Assembly (NCBI GenBank): GCA_016708315.1
Contig: JADJGC010000009.1
Coordinates: 41,314-105,313 of the forward strand
Length of the DNA stretch: 64,000 bases
Origin: a bacterium
GTDB taxonomy: Bacteria; Zixibacteria; MSB-5A5; CAIYYT01
Direction: 5' to 3'
Positions 10,158-18,983 of this stretch are shown piece after piece. The notes below the pieces were generated by a model, which had not been told where the DNA came from, made no database searches, and saw only the letters and a list, made by a program, of their open reading frames with translations. A program made the translations under genes and the position numbers. The first letter of the stretch is position 1. Every line of letters starts with the position of its first letter.

Positions 10158-11255
10158 CTACTTGTGACTTCCGTCCTTGTAAAATCCGCCCTTGATCACC
10201 TCGGCAGGAATACGTTTTCCGCGAACATCGATGTCAACGGTTTCGCCGACTTTTCCAAATGCGCGGTCAACGTAACCCAGCGCAATTCCTTGATCGAGTG
10301 AAGGGCTAAAGCACCCTGAAGTAACTGTCCCCACATTTTTGTCACCGACAAATATTGAGTAGCCGTGGCGCGGAATCGCTTTGTCCTTGAGTACCAATGA
10401 CTGCATCCGGCGCGGCGGCTTGCCTTCTTTCATATCAACGATCGGCTTACGACCGACAAACTCGCCCTTTTCGGGCTTGCAGATCCAGCCCAATCCGGCT
10501 TCAATTGGATTGGTGGTCTGGTCTATGTCGTTGCCGTACAACATGTAACGCATTTCGAGACGCAAGCTGTCGCGGGCGCCTAAGCCGATTGGCTCGATAT
10601 CGAATTCTCTGCCGGCGTCGAGAGTCTGCTCCCATAATTGGACGGCAATAGAAGGATCACAGTAGATTTCAAAGCCGTCTTCGCCGGTGTAGCCGGTGCG
10701 GCTGAAGAGTGTGTCTTTGCCGCAGAAAACGGTACGCCCAGATTCGTAGTAGCCGATTTTGTCCCAATCGAATTTGGCGATCTTGCGAATAACTTGTTCG
10801 GCTTTGGGTCCCTGAATGGCAAGAAGACCAAGCTCGTCGGAACGATTGATCATTTCGACACCCTTGGGCTTGTGCTCCATCAGCCAGGCGAAATCCTTGT
10901 CGAGATTAGCGGCATTGACCACGAGCATGTATTCATCGGGAAGGCGATAAACCAACAGATCATCGACAATTCCTCCGTGTGGATAGCACATTGCGGAGTA
11001 TTGTACCTGATTCATTTTGAGTGCAGACGCATCATTCGTTGTTACGCTCTGGATGAAATCCAACGCTCCGGCGCCGCGAACAAAAAACTCGCCCATATGG
11101 GAGAGATCAAAAGCGCCGACGGTCTGGCGAACCTTAAGATGTTCCTGGTTGATTGAACGATACTGGATCGGCATTAAGTAGCCGGCGAATTCGACCATCT
11201 TGCCGCCAGCTTTTTCGTTACACTCTGTAAACGGGGTCTTCTTTATCTGACTCAT
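10158..11255 (-). CDS. gcvT: Glycine cleavage system T protein (aminomethyltransferase)
   Basis: A 365-residue folate-dependent aminomethyltransferase. It moves the methylene group from aminomethyl-lipoyl GcvH to tetrahydrofolate and releases ammonia. Family motifs are DLSHMGEF, DDLLVYRL, GYTGEDGFEI and NPIEAGLGW. I chose the ATG at 11255 (MSQIKKTPF). A TTG five codons upstream is an alternative, and no strong ribosome binding site decides between them. A good promoter lies just upstream. gcvH and gcvP are not in the window. The gene leads a minus-strand operon that continues into comB, the TPR/peptidase gene, the BatA-like gene, the ABC-F gene and the reductase. Confidence 0.95.
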   Translation of the reverse strand: MSQIKKTPFTECNEKAGGKMVEFAGYLMPIQYRSINQEHLKVRQTVGAFDLSHMGEFFVRGAGALDFIQSVTTNDASALKMNQVQYSAMCYPHGGIVDDLLVYRLPDEYMLVVNAANLDKDFAWLMEHKPKGVEMINRSDELGLLAIQGPKAEQVIRKIAKFDWDKIGYYESGRTVFCGKDTLFSRTGYTGEDGFEIYCDPSIAVQLWEQTLDAGREFDIEPIGLGARDSLRLEMRYMLYGNDIDQTTNPIEAGLGWICKPEKGEFVGRKPIVDMKEGKPPRRMQSLVLKDKAIPRHGYSIFVGDKNVGTVTSGCFSPSLDQGIALGYVDRAFGKVGETVDIDVRGKRIPAEVIKGGFYKDGSHK

Positions 11256-11297
11256 GGGATGCAAACTCAACTTTCTGAGTTGTGATACTCACGTGTT

Positions 11298-11325
11298 ATA
11301 TTACACCGTAGAAAGCTAAGGTCAA
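11298..11325 (-). promoter_or_regulatory. Putative sigma-70 promoter of the gcvT operon
   Basis: On the minus strand TTGACC (11325-11320) and TAATAT (11303-11298) are separated by 16 bases, about 45 bases upstream of the gcvT start. I looked for a glycine riboswitch in the leader and saw none. Confidence 0.5.
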
Positions 11326-11464
11326 TCGGTTTTTCGGAATTCAGCGGCAATTGCAGAAGTTGAGAAATAAACTATCCATTCTGTCGAAAGAGCTCAATCA
11401 AAACACCCACATTGATTCGTAATTGTGGTCGATGAGTGATTGCGGGAATAGCTTAGAGGATTGA

Positions 11465-12475
11465 TTGGGAACACTCTTTCCGTTTTCTGAATACTGGTGG
11501 TTTTACCTTGCCTTCACTGGCTTTGTGCTGGTGTTGTTGGCGCTTGATCTCGGCGTATTTCACCGCAAGGCGCATGCCGTTTCGAACAAAGAGGCAGTGA
11601 CCTGGAGCATTATCTGGATCGCGTTAGCGCTGCTCTTCAATTTCCTGTTTTACAAGTACTCAGCTTATGCATTTGCCGATAATCCGCGCCTAACTGCAAT
11701 TCCCGGATTCGATGTCGAACAAGCGGCACGCGCTGTCGGTCTCGAGTTCCTGACCGGATTCATTGTCGAGAAATCGCTGGCCGTCGACAATATTTTCGTT
11801 TTCGTGTTGATCTTCAACTACCTTGCCATCCCCTTGGCATATCAGCATCGCGTTCTATTCTATGGAATCATTGGGGCGTTAATATTCCGTGCGATCTTCA
11901 TTGCCATGGGTTCCGTTCTGCTTGAGTACCACATTGTGGTCTACATCTTTGGTGCGTTCCTGATCCTCACCGGCATCAAGATGATGTTCACTCCCGATAA
12001 AGGAATAGAGCCTGATAAGAATCCCCTGGTGCGATTACTGCGCCGATTCTTTCCGATTACGCCGACCGTTGAGGGCGAGCGGTTCTTTCTCAAGAGAGAC
12101 CTGCGCTGGTACGCCACGCCATTAATGGTGGCGTTGGTGCTGGTTGAGTTTTCCGACATCATTTTCGCTGTAGATTCAGTCCCGGCAATTTTCGCCATCA
12201 CCAAGGAACCACTGATAGTCTTCACATCCAATGTTTTTGCCATTCTCGGACTGCGCGCGCTCTATTTCCTGTTGGCGAACATTGTCAATCGATTCCACTT
12301 GCTCAAGTACGGACTGGCATTGGTGCTTATCTTTGTTGGTCTCAAAATGGTGTGGCTCAACAATGAATTCGACGGCAAATTCCCGATTACATGGTCGTTG
12401 GGAATCATTGTCGGGATTATAGCGATTTCAGTGATCTTATCCTGGAAGTACCCCAAGAAAGAAACCGCTCGCTAA
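11465..12475 (+). CDS. TerC family integral membrane protein
   Basis: A 336-residue polytopic membrane protein of the TerC/Alx family, with about nine hydrophobic helices. Conserved acidic intramembrane motifs are visible: LDLGVFHRKAH, EKSLAVDNIFVF and FSDIIFAVDSVPA. Family members are linked to tellurite resistance and manganese export. The start codon is TTG at 11465, preceded by AGAGGA. The stop overlaps the convergent downstream gene by 4 bases. No yybP-ykoY manganese riboswitch was visible in the leader. The metal specificity is inferred from family members, not from residues. Confidence 0.92.
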   Translation: MGTLFPFSEYWWFYLAFTGFVLVLLALDLGVFHRKAHAVSNKEAVTWSIIWIALALLFNFLFYKYSAYAFADNPRLTAIPGFDVEQAARAVGLEFLTGFIVEKSLAVDNIFVFVLIFNYLAIPLAYQHRVLFYGIIGALIFRAIFIAMGSVLLEYHIVVYIFGAFLILTGIKMMFTPDKGIEPDKNPLVRLLRRFFPITPTVEGERFFLKRDLRWYATPLMVALVLVEFSDIIFAVDSVPAIFAITKEPLIVFTSNVFAILGLRALYFLLANIVNRFHLLKYGLALVLIFVGLKMVWLNNEFDGKFPITWSLGIIVGIIAISVILSWKYPKKETAR

Positions 12476-13038
12476 GCTGCTTCGTAAGCCTTTTTCAACC
12501 AGCCAATCAGTTCCTTGGTTACATCGCCGGCGGATTCAACGCGGACGCGATGACTGACCATGCTGTTGAACGAGCCAGAGGCTTCGAGCTTGCCGCCCGG
12601 TTCGGTGCCTTTGAGGTTGATGCCGATGTCGATGCGCGATTTTGTCGTCGGCTGAATCAGTCCAAATTGCTTGGAGCGACGGAGGGAAACATAGGTTTTC
12701 TTCGGCGAGATTTCGACATCTGCACCAAAGGCTGATACCGCTTTCACGAGTTGTTCATAGATCGGGAGAAGTCCGGCTTTTTCGCCTGCGTATTGTGCGG
12801 CAACTAGGTCATCTTTGTCGACTGCATTTTCACCGACAAGCCCGGCTGCTGAGTGAGCGACGAGGTTGGCGTAGCCGTGTCCGAGTTCATGTTTTTCTTT
12901 GAGTTCCTTGACGATCTGGCCATGTTTGACATCGCCCATTGCTTTGGCGATTTTGACCCATTCGGCGAGAGTCTTACCGGTTTTCTCTTCGAGGTTCTTA
13001 ATCATTGTCGCCGTTGCGGCGTCAACTTTGTCTGCCAT
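12472..13038 (-). CDS. DUF4287/DUF5655 domain protein
   Basis: A 188-residue soluble protein. The N-terminal 60 residues (TMIKNLEEKTGKTLAEWVK, then LKEKHELGHGYANLVAH) match the short helical DUF4287 module. The second half (YEQLVKAVSAFGADVEISP, then KSRIDIGINLKG) matches the DUF5655 domain that usually accompanies it. No enzymatic function is established for the family. The gene stands alone, convergent with terC with tails overlapping by 4 bases. A ribosome binding site-like AAGGAGC precedes the ATG. Confidence 0.85.
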   Translation of the reverse strand: MADKVDAATATMIKNLEEKTGKTLAEWVKIAKAMGDVKHGQIVKELKEKHELGHGYANLVAHSAAGLVGENAVDKDDLVAAQYAGEKAGLLPIYEQLVKAVSAFGADVEISPKKTYVSLRRSKQFGLIQPTTKSRIDIGINLKGTEPGGKLEASGSFNSMVSHRVRVESAGDVTKELIGWLKKAYEAA

Positions 13039-13164
13039 TGCTGGTGCTCCTTGTTTCGATTTCAGTTCTAACTAATCCCAATCACTATTACGCAAGCGGA
13101 TGGAGTTCTTTAACGCCGGGTCTGCGAATTTGAGAAATGGAAGACGTTAGCAGCCGCTAAGTAA

Positions 13165-14139
13165 TCAGGGCTGGCTATCGAGGTAGGCTTCGACGCGTTT
13201 TAGCAACTCAGATTGGCGCTTTAGTTCAGAAGTCAGTTTTGCGGGGTTTCCGGCAACGACGCTGCCATCTGCAAGTGATTTGAGAACGACCGCTCCCATA
13301 CCGACAACGCAGTCGTCACCGATTGTGATGCGGTCGATAATGGCGCAGTTTGGACCGAGCCAACTGCGCTTGCCGACGCGCACACTGCCGGAGACTTCGG
13401 CGCAGGCGACTACCATAGCGTCTTCTTCGATAATGCAGTTATGGGCGATATGAACGTGGTCGTCGATTTTGGCGTGATCTTTGATGATCGTCGTCTCGAT
13501 CGTACCGGAGCAGACAGTGGTAAATGATCCGACTTCGCAGTTATCGCCAATAACGACGCCTCCGAGATGCGGGAGACGAAGTGGGTGTTTTCCGGGCGAG
13601 AGCGCATAGCCGTAGCCCCAGCCGCCAACGACGCAATTCTCTTTGATGACGCTATTCTTGCCGACAGTCACATTCGGTCCGAGGCGTGCGCCGGTCATTA
13701 TATAGGCGCCAGCTTCGAGTCGCGAGTTAGCGCCAATTGAAGAGCCGGGTTCGACAGTAGCAGTCGAATCGATCATGACATTTGGTCCGATATAGGCATG
13801 ACGCTTTTCGTCATAGACCAAGCGACCGCGCAAGTCAATTGTATTCACGACAGCATTGAGAATTTCGGCGAAGCGATAGCGCGGGTCGTCAGTGAACAAG
13901 ACGGCGTTGGATTTGGCGATTGGTGATGCTTGCTCGCGAAGTTTCACGGGCAGAATCATGACACAGCCGCTGACCTTCGCCATCAACGCCAATGCAGCCT
14001 CATCCGGTGCGGATGCGAAAATCAGAGCGTTATCTGAAGGACGATTGGAGGCGGCGATGCGGTTGATGTCGAATTCGCGCACGCCTTCAAGGTCAGTTTG
14101 ACGACTGAGATGATTGGTGAGTTGCTGCCAGTCTATCAT
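13165..14139 (-). CDS. LpxD-like hexapeptide-repeat acyltransferase
   Basis: A 324-residue left-handed beta-helix acyltransferase. The N-terminal 100 residues resemble the LpxD uridine-binding domain. The rest is hexapeptide repeats (IGPNVMIDSTATVEPGSSIG and onward) with the likely catalytic His in HIAHNCIIEED. In lipid A synthesis LpxD adds the N-linked hydroxyacyl chain to UDP-3-O-acyl-glucosamine. The tail (GMGAVVLKSLADGSVVAGNP) is also typical of sugar O- or N-acetyltransferases, so a surface-sugar acyltransferase is an alternative. The start is the ATG at 14139 rather than the one 11 codons upstream, because homology begins there. It lies 14 bases after a polysaccharide deacetylase, which suggests joint sugar modification. 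Confidence 0.82.
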   Translation of the reverse strand: MIDWQQLTNHLSRQTDLEGVREFDINRIAASNRPSDNALIFASAPDEAALALMAKVSGCVMILPVKLREQASPIAKSNAVLFTDDPRYRFAEILNAVVNTIDLRGRLVYDEKRHAYIGPNVMIDSTATVEPGSSIGANSRLEAGAYIMTGARLGPNVTVGKNSVIKENCVVGGWGYGYALSPGKHPLRLPHLGGVVIGDNCEVGSFTTVCSGTIETTIIKDHAKIDDHVHIAHNCIIEEDAMVVACAEVSGSVRVGKRSWLGPNCAIIDRITIGDDCVVGMGAVVLKSLADGSVVAGNPAKLTSELKRQSELLKRVEAYLDSQP

Positions 14140-14152
14140 GATAGTTCTCCGT

Positions 14153-14874
14153 TCAGAGGATCGGATCCTCAAGCTCGATGTGATCGCGATACCACCAAAT
14201 GGGATGAATCAAAATTTGAAGGCGAGGATAAGTGCCAAGGTAGCCGCAGGGGCAACCCTCGCGCCAGATGCCGCTGGAATCGGAGATGTATTTGATATCA
14301 CGCTGGAACTGGTCGTCGAAGGTGCAGAGCACGTCGTGGGCTGAGCGCAGCGCTTTGAGGTGACGATGTATCTCGTCGGTATTAGTTGATCCAGAAGTAC
14401 GATGCGGCGAAAAGACGCGCACCGGTTGTTCGAGGATATCCTCGAGGATGCGTTTTCGCGCGCGAAAACCTCCATGCCGTCGTCGCCGAAGATTTTGGCG
14501 AGATCATAGAACTCAGTATGAAGGCCGATTTCGTGGCCGGCTGAGCGGATGTCGCGAAGCGCCTTGAGTCCGGGAAATGAATAGCAATTGTAGTAACGGC
14601 TGTGAAGGCGCACAAAGTAAGTTGACTTGATGCCGAGTTGCTGTTCCAGCAGAGCGAGGGCGAGCGCCTTTTCGAGTGAGCGGTCGACATCGTGACGCAG
14701 GTAGATATATTTCTCGGCCTTTGGCGCATCGGTGAAGTGCAGGAATTGATATCCCCCCTGCAAAAACTGACTCATGATGTACGAGTAGTGATCAAAGGAG
14801 AATCCGCAAGTGGTCGCAGTTTCTGATCCAGTGTCGGGCGATGCAGTTTTCTTGGGCAGAGATGAGTCGCTCAT
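14153..14874 (-). CDS. Polysaccharide deacetylase-like protein (frameshifted)
   Basis: The gene reads as a divergent polysaccharide deacetylase: metal-binding motif LRHDVDRS near residue 53, then FVRLHSRYYN and SAGHEIGLHTEFYD. The first frame runs into nonsense after the FARENASS stretch. The true C-terminus is in another frame and continues as RILEDILEQPVRVFSPHRT to IWWYRDHIELEDPIL, ending at 14153. Restoring one A in the A-run at 14453-14456 gives a continuous protein of about 240 residues. That run is one arm of an 18-base perfect palindrome (14452-14469), a plausible place for a sequencing slip. The gene is paired with the LpxD-like acyltransferase downstream. Confidence 0.78.
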
Positions 14875-15019
14875 TGTTGAATGGTAGCTTTGCAGGCTAG
14901 AGAGTCAACTAAAACTGGCCACAGGCTTATTCGTCAAAACGTCATTGACGGTGCAACAAGCGACGGCGATTTTGGTATAAATAGGTCGAAGAATACTTAA
15001 ACCACCATAGGAGGAAGAG

Positions 15020-15523
15020 ATGTCAATAAGCGCTTCAATGTTACCGGAATTTGATCACGAAATGGCAACCACCCGCAAGACGCTTGAGCGGTTCGTGGAT
15101 GCCAAGGCTGACTGGAAGCCGCATGCGAAGTCATTCAGCATGGGAGAGTTGGCTGGTCATTTGGCGATGATACCGGGTTGGGCTGTGCCGACTCTGGAAT
15201 CGGATTCGTTTGATTTTGCACCGAACGGAGTGCCAATCAAGATGGAAACGCCGAAAACCCGCGAGGAGATGCTCAAGACATTCGACGACAATGTCGCTAA
15301 GGCGCGTGCGGCGCTTGTCAAGACGAGCGATGCGGCATTCATGGAGCCGTGGACGTTGAAGGCGAACGAAACGGTATACTTCACACAGCCGAAGGCCGGT
15401 GTGATGCGGGGCTTCGTCATGAATCACATGATTCATCATCGCGCGCAGTTGGGAGTTTATCTTCGTTTGAATGATCTGCCGCACCCGTCGATGTACGGAC
15501 CGTCGGCAGATGAGTCGATGTAG
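15020..15523 (+). CDS. DinB family protein
   Basis: A 167-residue four-helix-bundle protein of the DinB/YfiT family. Likely metal ligands are the histidine of LAGHLAMIPGW and those in NHMIHHRAQLGVYLR. Family members include DNA-damage-inducible proteins of unknown role and thiol-dependent transferases (bacillithiol, mycothiol). The start is supported by AGGAGGAAGAG just upstream. Its stop codon is TAG, which shows that TAG works as an ordinary stop here. It stands alone between divergent and convergent neighbours. Confidence 0.88.
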   Translation: MSISASMLPEFDHEMATTRKTLERFVDAKADWKPHAKSFSMGELAGHLAMIPGWAVPTLESDSFDFAPNGVPIKMETPKTREEMLKTFDDNVAKARAALVKTSDAAFMEPWTLKANETVYFTQPKAGVMRGFVMNHMIHHRAQLGVYLRLNDLPHPSMYGPSADESM

Positions 15524-15530
15524 GGAAAGA

Positions 15531-15595
15531 CACACCCCGCCTCCGAGCCTCATCCGCGGCGGTCGGCTCAGCACCCTCTGGGGAGGGACGGGGTG
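15531..15595. repeat. Dispersed GC-rich palindromic repeat, copy 1
   Basis: A 65-base element with inverted ends CACCCCG (15533-15539) and CGGGGTG (15589-15595), and an inner CCCTC/GAGGG pair. Its opening ACACACCCCG(C/T)CTCC(G/A)AGCCTCAT recurs at about 25602 with internal variation. It sits between a gene stop and a convergent gene stop, where mobile palindromes of the REP type usually lie. Confidence 0.55.
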
Positions 15596-15625
15596 CGATT
15601 GCAAAGCGGGGGCATTTTGAGTACT

Positions 15626-16885
15626 TTACTTCAGCAAGACCATCTTGCGAGTTTCGGAGTACGATCCTATTTGCAGGCGATAGAAATAGACACCGGCCGG
15701 CATTGATTTACTGTCGGAGTTTATGCCGTTCCATTCGACGCTGTGGGCGCCAATTGATCGGAATTCGTCGAGGAGGACTTCCACTTCCTGCCCGAGAATG
15801 TTGAAGACAGTGATCTTGACGATGGAAGGCTGGTTGACTACGAAGCGGATCGATGTAGTGGGATTGAAGGGATTCGGGAAATTCTGTTCGAGGCTCGCCG
15901 GATTAGGCAGTACCGGGTCGTCATCGGGAACGTCGGTCTGGTCCAACTCGCGATACCACAGGCCATCGGCGCGGGCAAGATACAGCCGATTGCAGTAGAT
16001 GGCGATGGCGTAGGAACTGGTCTGAGGGATATCTTCGACCGTTACCCAATTACCCTGAATTCTCTGGTAGATTCGCGTGAACAGTCCCGGTTTGCAGGCC
16101 ATCGCGAATATTCTCGAATCGTCGCCGCAGACTCCGCCCTCGGAAATCAGACCGACACCCGCCAAAGTTTGCTCCCAGGTTTTGCCGCTGTCGGAACTGA
16201 CGTAAAGTCCATCATTGGAGACGCCGTAGACCTTGCCGCCTGAGGTCTGCAAATCCAGCATCGAGAGAACCTGTCCGTCAAATTGTGAGAATTCTTTCGT
16301 CTGCCATTCGGTTTGTGTGCCTTCTCTGGTTGAGACTGTTCCATTCGCGCCAGCACCGGCGACCAGAACGCCGTCGATGTTCTCAAGGCATCGGACATTC
16401 CACTGGACTCCGAAATCAAGTCCGTTGCGATAGGTCGACCAGACTGCGGGTCCGTGAAGGTCCATCACGAATACAGCTTCGCCATCGGTGGCGACATATA
16501 GACTGTCGCCACGAACAGCAAAGTCCATGGGGAATCTGCCGCCGCCACCGCCGAGGCCGGAATTGCGCGGGGTCCAAGTTACGCCATTGTCGGTTGATTC
16601 GAAAACGCCTTCGTTCCAGACCCCGGCATAGATGCGATCGCCGATTACTATCGAAGCGGCGACGTTATCGGCATTTTCGTTAACTGGCGATGAGTTGACC
16701 CATTCGGCTCCGCAGTCGGCTTTGGAATAGAGCGTGCCGGGACCACCAGCATATAGGGTGTTGCCATTGACAGAAACGGAGAGGAACTCAGCAGCGGGAA
16801 GATCGCCAACTCGAGTCCACTCAGCAGCAAATACATGGCAGACAGTAAGTAACGCAAAGAGCGCAGTTTGTGTAATCCGTCTCAT
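15626..16885 (-). CDS. Secreted BNR/propeller-like protein with T9SS-like C-terminal sorting domain
   Basis: A 419-residue secreted protein. The signal peptide is MRRITQTALFALLTVCHVFA. The central part has sialidase/BNR-like repeats (ESTDNGVTWTPRNSG, VSSDSGKTWEQT) of a photosystem-stability-factor-like propeller. The last 85 residues form a Por-type sorting domain that starts with LEQNFPNPFNPTTSIRF and ends with MPAGVYFYRLQIGSYSETRK and a short hydrophobic tail. This points to export by a type IX-like route, and the domain type is a good clue to the FCB superphylum. No secretion genes are present in the window. The substrate is unknown. Confidence 0.88.
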   Translation of the reverse strand: MRRITQTALFALLTVCHVFAAEWTRVGDLPAAEFLSVSVNGNTLYAGGPGTLYSKADCGAEWVNSSPVNENADNVAASIVIGDRIYAGVWNEGVFESTDNGVTWTPRNSGLGGGGGRFPMDFAVRGDSLYVATDGEAVFVMDLHGPAVWSTYRNGLDFGVQWNVRCLENIDGVLVAGAGANGTVSTREGTQTEWQTKEFSQFDGQVLSMLDLQTSGGKVYGVSNDGLYVSSDSGKTWEQTLAGVGLISEGGVCGDDSRIFAMACKPGLFTRIYQRIQGNWVTVEDIPQTSSYAIAIYCNRLYLARADGLWYRELDQTDVPDDDPVLPNPASLEQNFPNPFNPTTSIRFVVNQPSIVKITVFNILGQEVEVLLDEFRSIGAHSVEWNGINSDSKSMPAGVYFYRLQIGSYSETRKMVLLK

Positions 16886-17035
16886 AACTCACCTCGTCGT
16901 GGTCTGATTTCATCCACGTTCGGCGATATTGTACGAGTTCTGCCGGGAAAAGGATGCGGAAAATTCTCGAACAATTTCACGAATCTTCTTGACTTGTTAT
17001 GAGCATATGCCCAGAATTGTCGATGGAGAATAGGA

Positions 17036-17528
17036 ATGGTTAGACCAAAATGTCCAAGATTAATTGCTGAAGCCCCCAACACGGCATACTTCAAACCGCG
17101 CGGCATACCTCTCTGCGATCTTCAGGAGACGATACTTTCGTTTGATGAACTTGAGGCGATACGGCTGGCGGATGCTGAAGGACTTTATCAAGAAGAAGCC
17201 GAAACAGATGCAAGTATCGCGTGCGACGTTTGGCCGGATTGTCGAATCAGCGCATCACAAAATCGCCGACGCACTGATCAATGGGAAGGCGATCAAGATT
17301 GAAGGAGGTGTCACGACGATGGCACAGAAGAGAATGTTCAAGTGCTCAGATTGCGAGCACTCGTGGGAGGTTCCGTTTGGAACCGGCAGACCACCGGCTT
17401 GTCCGCAATGTGGAAGCAAGAACCACTGCCGCAGTGATGAAAATCGCGGTCAGGGCATGGGCGGAAGACGAATCAGATGCCGCAAAAATCGGGCGGTATC
17501 AACCAACTCAGAAAAGGACACTCAATGA
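17036..17528 (+). CDS. DUF134 family DNA-binding protein with zinc ribbon (frameshifted)
   Basis: The first frame gives MVRPKCPRLI, FKPRGIPLCDL and LSFDELEAIRLADAEGLYQE, the N-terminal half of DUF134. After about 17205 the family sequence continues in another frame as KQMQVSRATFGRIVESAHHK (helix-turn-helix), followed by a Cys-rich ribbon (FKCSDCEH, PPACPQCGS). Two bases appear to be missing, giving about 164 residues when restored. The second frame ends in TGA overlapping the ATG of the next gene (ATGA at 17525-17528), which confirms it is the true 3' end. DUF134 proteins are thought to be regulators and often accompany NifX/NifB-like proteins, as here. A ribosome binding site GGAGAATAGGA precedes the start. 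Confidence 0.8.
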
Positions 17529-17920
17529 AGATAGCGGTAGCATCCGACGACGGACTTTCGATTTCGACTCACTTCGGCAGGAGCGCAGGTTTTGTGATCT
17601 TCGTAGCGGAGGACGGCGAGATCGTGAAGTCGGATTATCGATCAAACACATCGGGACATCATCACGAAGGCGAGTGCAATCACGAACAAGGTCACGAACA
17701 GGCTCACGGACAACACAGCCACGATGGTTTTCTTAGTTCGCTGGACGGCTGCGATGTAATCATCTGCCGAGGCATGGGACGTCGAGCGATTGTCGATTTG
17801 AAGGCGAACGGGATTGCGGTTGCGATCACCTCGGAGCCGGTCGATGTCGCGACGGCAGCTAAACTCTATGCACAAGGCAAGTTACCATCGTCCGACGAAT
17901 CGGTGTGTTGTAAGCACTAA
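17525..17920 (+). CDS. NifX/NafY-like dinitrogenase iron-molybdenum cofactor family protein
   Basis: A 131-residue protein of the NifX/NifB C-terminal fold. The N-terminus (KIAVASDDGLSISTHFGRS) and the later CDVIICRGMGRRAIVDLK and VDVATAAKLYAQGKL are characteristic. Family members bind metal clusters or cofactor precursors, and many occur in organisms without nitrogenase. Unusual here is a His/Glu-rich insert around residues 44-65 (GHHHEGECNHEQGHEQ), which suggests metal binding. The C-terminus has CCKH. The start is the internal ATG at 17525, coupled to the DUF134 gene by ATGA overlap. No nif structural genes are seen. Confidence 0.85.
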   Translation: MKIAVASDDGLSISTHFGRSAGFVIFVAEDGEIVKSDYRSNTSGHHHEGECNHEQGHEQAHGQHSHDGFLSSLDGCDVIICRGMGRRAIVDLKANGIAVAITSEPVDVATAAKLYAQGKLPSSDESVCCKH

Positions 17921-17940
17921 AGCGATTATTTTTGTCTTAA

Positions 17941-17969
17941 TTGTTGCTAAAAAGGTCGATAAGTATACT
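17941..17969 (+). promoter_or_regulatory. Putative promoter for the peroxiredoxin gene
   Basis: TTGTTG at 17941-17946 and TATACT at 17964-17969, spaced 17 bases, 41 bases before the ATG at 18010. Confidence 0.45.
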
Positions 17970-18009
17970 ATTAACTTAGTGATTGGTAATCTTGAAAGGA
18001 GAACCACTT

Positions 18010-18684
18010 ATGGAACAAGCGACGAGACTTCCGCTAATTGGCGAGAAAGCGCCAGCATTTAAAGCAGAGACGACGCAGGGACATATCAATTTCCCAGAGG
18101 ACTTCAAGGGAAAATGGGTAGTGTTCTTCTCGCATCCAGCCGACTTCACGCCGGTATGCACGACCGAGTTCATGACATTCGCCGCAATGCAGCCGCAATT
18201 TGAAGAGCTGAATTGCAAGCTGTTGGGTTTGTCGATTGACAGTACGTACAGTCACATCGCGTGGCTGCGGACAATCAAAGAGAAGATCGAATACAAGGGC
18301 ATGAAGAACATAGAAGTGATGTTCCCGGTAATCAGCGATTTGACGATGGATGTCTCGCGCGCCTTTGGAATGCTTCAGCCGGCGGCGAGTACGACTCAAG
18401 CGGTGAGAGCGGTCTTCATCATGGATACCGAGGCAACCGTGAGAGCGATTCTTTACTACCCGCTCAGCAATGGCCGGAATATGGAAGAGATACTTCGGCT
18501 CGTGAAGGCGATGCAGCTTTCGGACAAGCATAAAGTAGCCACACCTGCCAACTGGCAGCCGGGCGATGAAGTGATTGTTCCCCCACCGGGTTCGTGCGGC
18601 ATTGCCAAGGACCGGATGGAATCGCAGGATCCGGATGTCCGTTGTCTTGACTGGTTCATGTGCTTGAAGAAATGCCCGAAGTAA
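18010..18684 (+). CDS. Peroxiredoxin (Prx6-like, archaeal-type C-terminus)
   Basis: A 224-residue thiol peroxidase that reduces hydrogen peroxide and organic peroxides. The peroxidatic cysteine lies in HPADFTPVCTTEF near residue 49. The C-terminal arm reads DPDVRCLDWFMCLKKC and holds three more cysteines, as in the 2-Cys members of the Prx6 subfamily known from thermophilic archaea. The start is the ATG at 18010 preceded by AAAGGAG, since the nine residues encoded upstream lie in the leader. A terminator-like hairpin follows. Neighbours (NifX-like protein, multihaem cytochrome) give an anaerobic or redox flavour, but it appears to be its own transcription unit. Confidence 0.93.
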   Translation: MEQATRLPLIGEKAPAFKAETTQGHINFPEDFKGKWVVFFSHPADFTPVCTTEFMTFAAMQPQFEELNCKLLGLSIDSTYSHIAWLRTIKEKIEYKGMKNIEVMFPVISDLTMDVSRAFGMLQPAASTTQAVRAVFIMDTEATVRAILYYPLSNGRNMEEILRLVKAMQLSDKHKVATPANWQPGDEVIVPPPGSCGIAKDRMESQDPDVRCLDWFMCLKKCPK

Positions 18685-18733
18685 ACTGGATGATCAGTTA
18701 GTCAGTGCTCACTGGAGCAAGACCGCATATTCG

Positions 18734-18773
18734 AGCGCTCGCCGGAAGAATCAACCTGCGGGCGCTTTCTATT
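18734..18773 (+). terminator. Putative rho-independent terminator after the peroxiredoxin gene
   Basis: A 9-bp stem (18734-18742 with 18758-18766, one G-T pair) is followed by TTTCTATTT. It lies 50 bases after the stop. Confidence 0.55.
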
Positions 18774-18831
18774 TGATTCAGAATTTTGTCACCCAATTAG
18801 ACTCTCTTGTGAAATAAATCACATTTTCAAC

Positions 18832-18860
18832 TTGACTCCATAATTAACGGCGAGTATTTT
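18832..18860 (+). promoter_or_regulatory. Putative promoter for the multihaem lipoprotein gene
   Basis: TTGACT at 18832-18837 and TATTTT at 18855-18860 with 17-base spacing. The long leader to the ATG at 18984 shows no other gene. Confidence 0.45.
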
Positions 18861-18983
18861 GTCGATAATGATGTTAGTAAGTCTTTACTCACTAACGACG
18901 GCTGATCGGCGCGAGTGCTGCACGTCGCAGAGTTCGTGTTATTGGCTGATAGAGAAAACTCAAGAGTCTCAGGAGGAGTCTTT

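Noticed and set aside
11330..11464. Possible yybP-ykoY manganese riboswitch before the TerC gene
   Set aside because: The conserved GGGGAGTA and paired loops of that class are not present in the leader.
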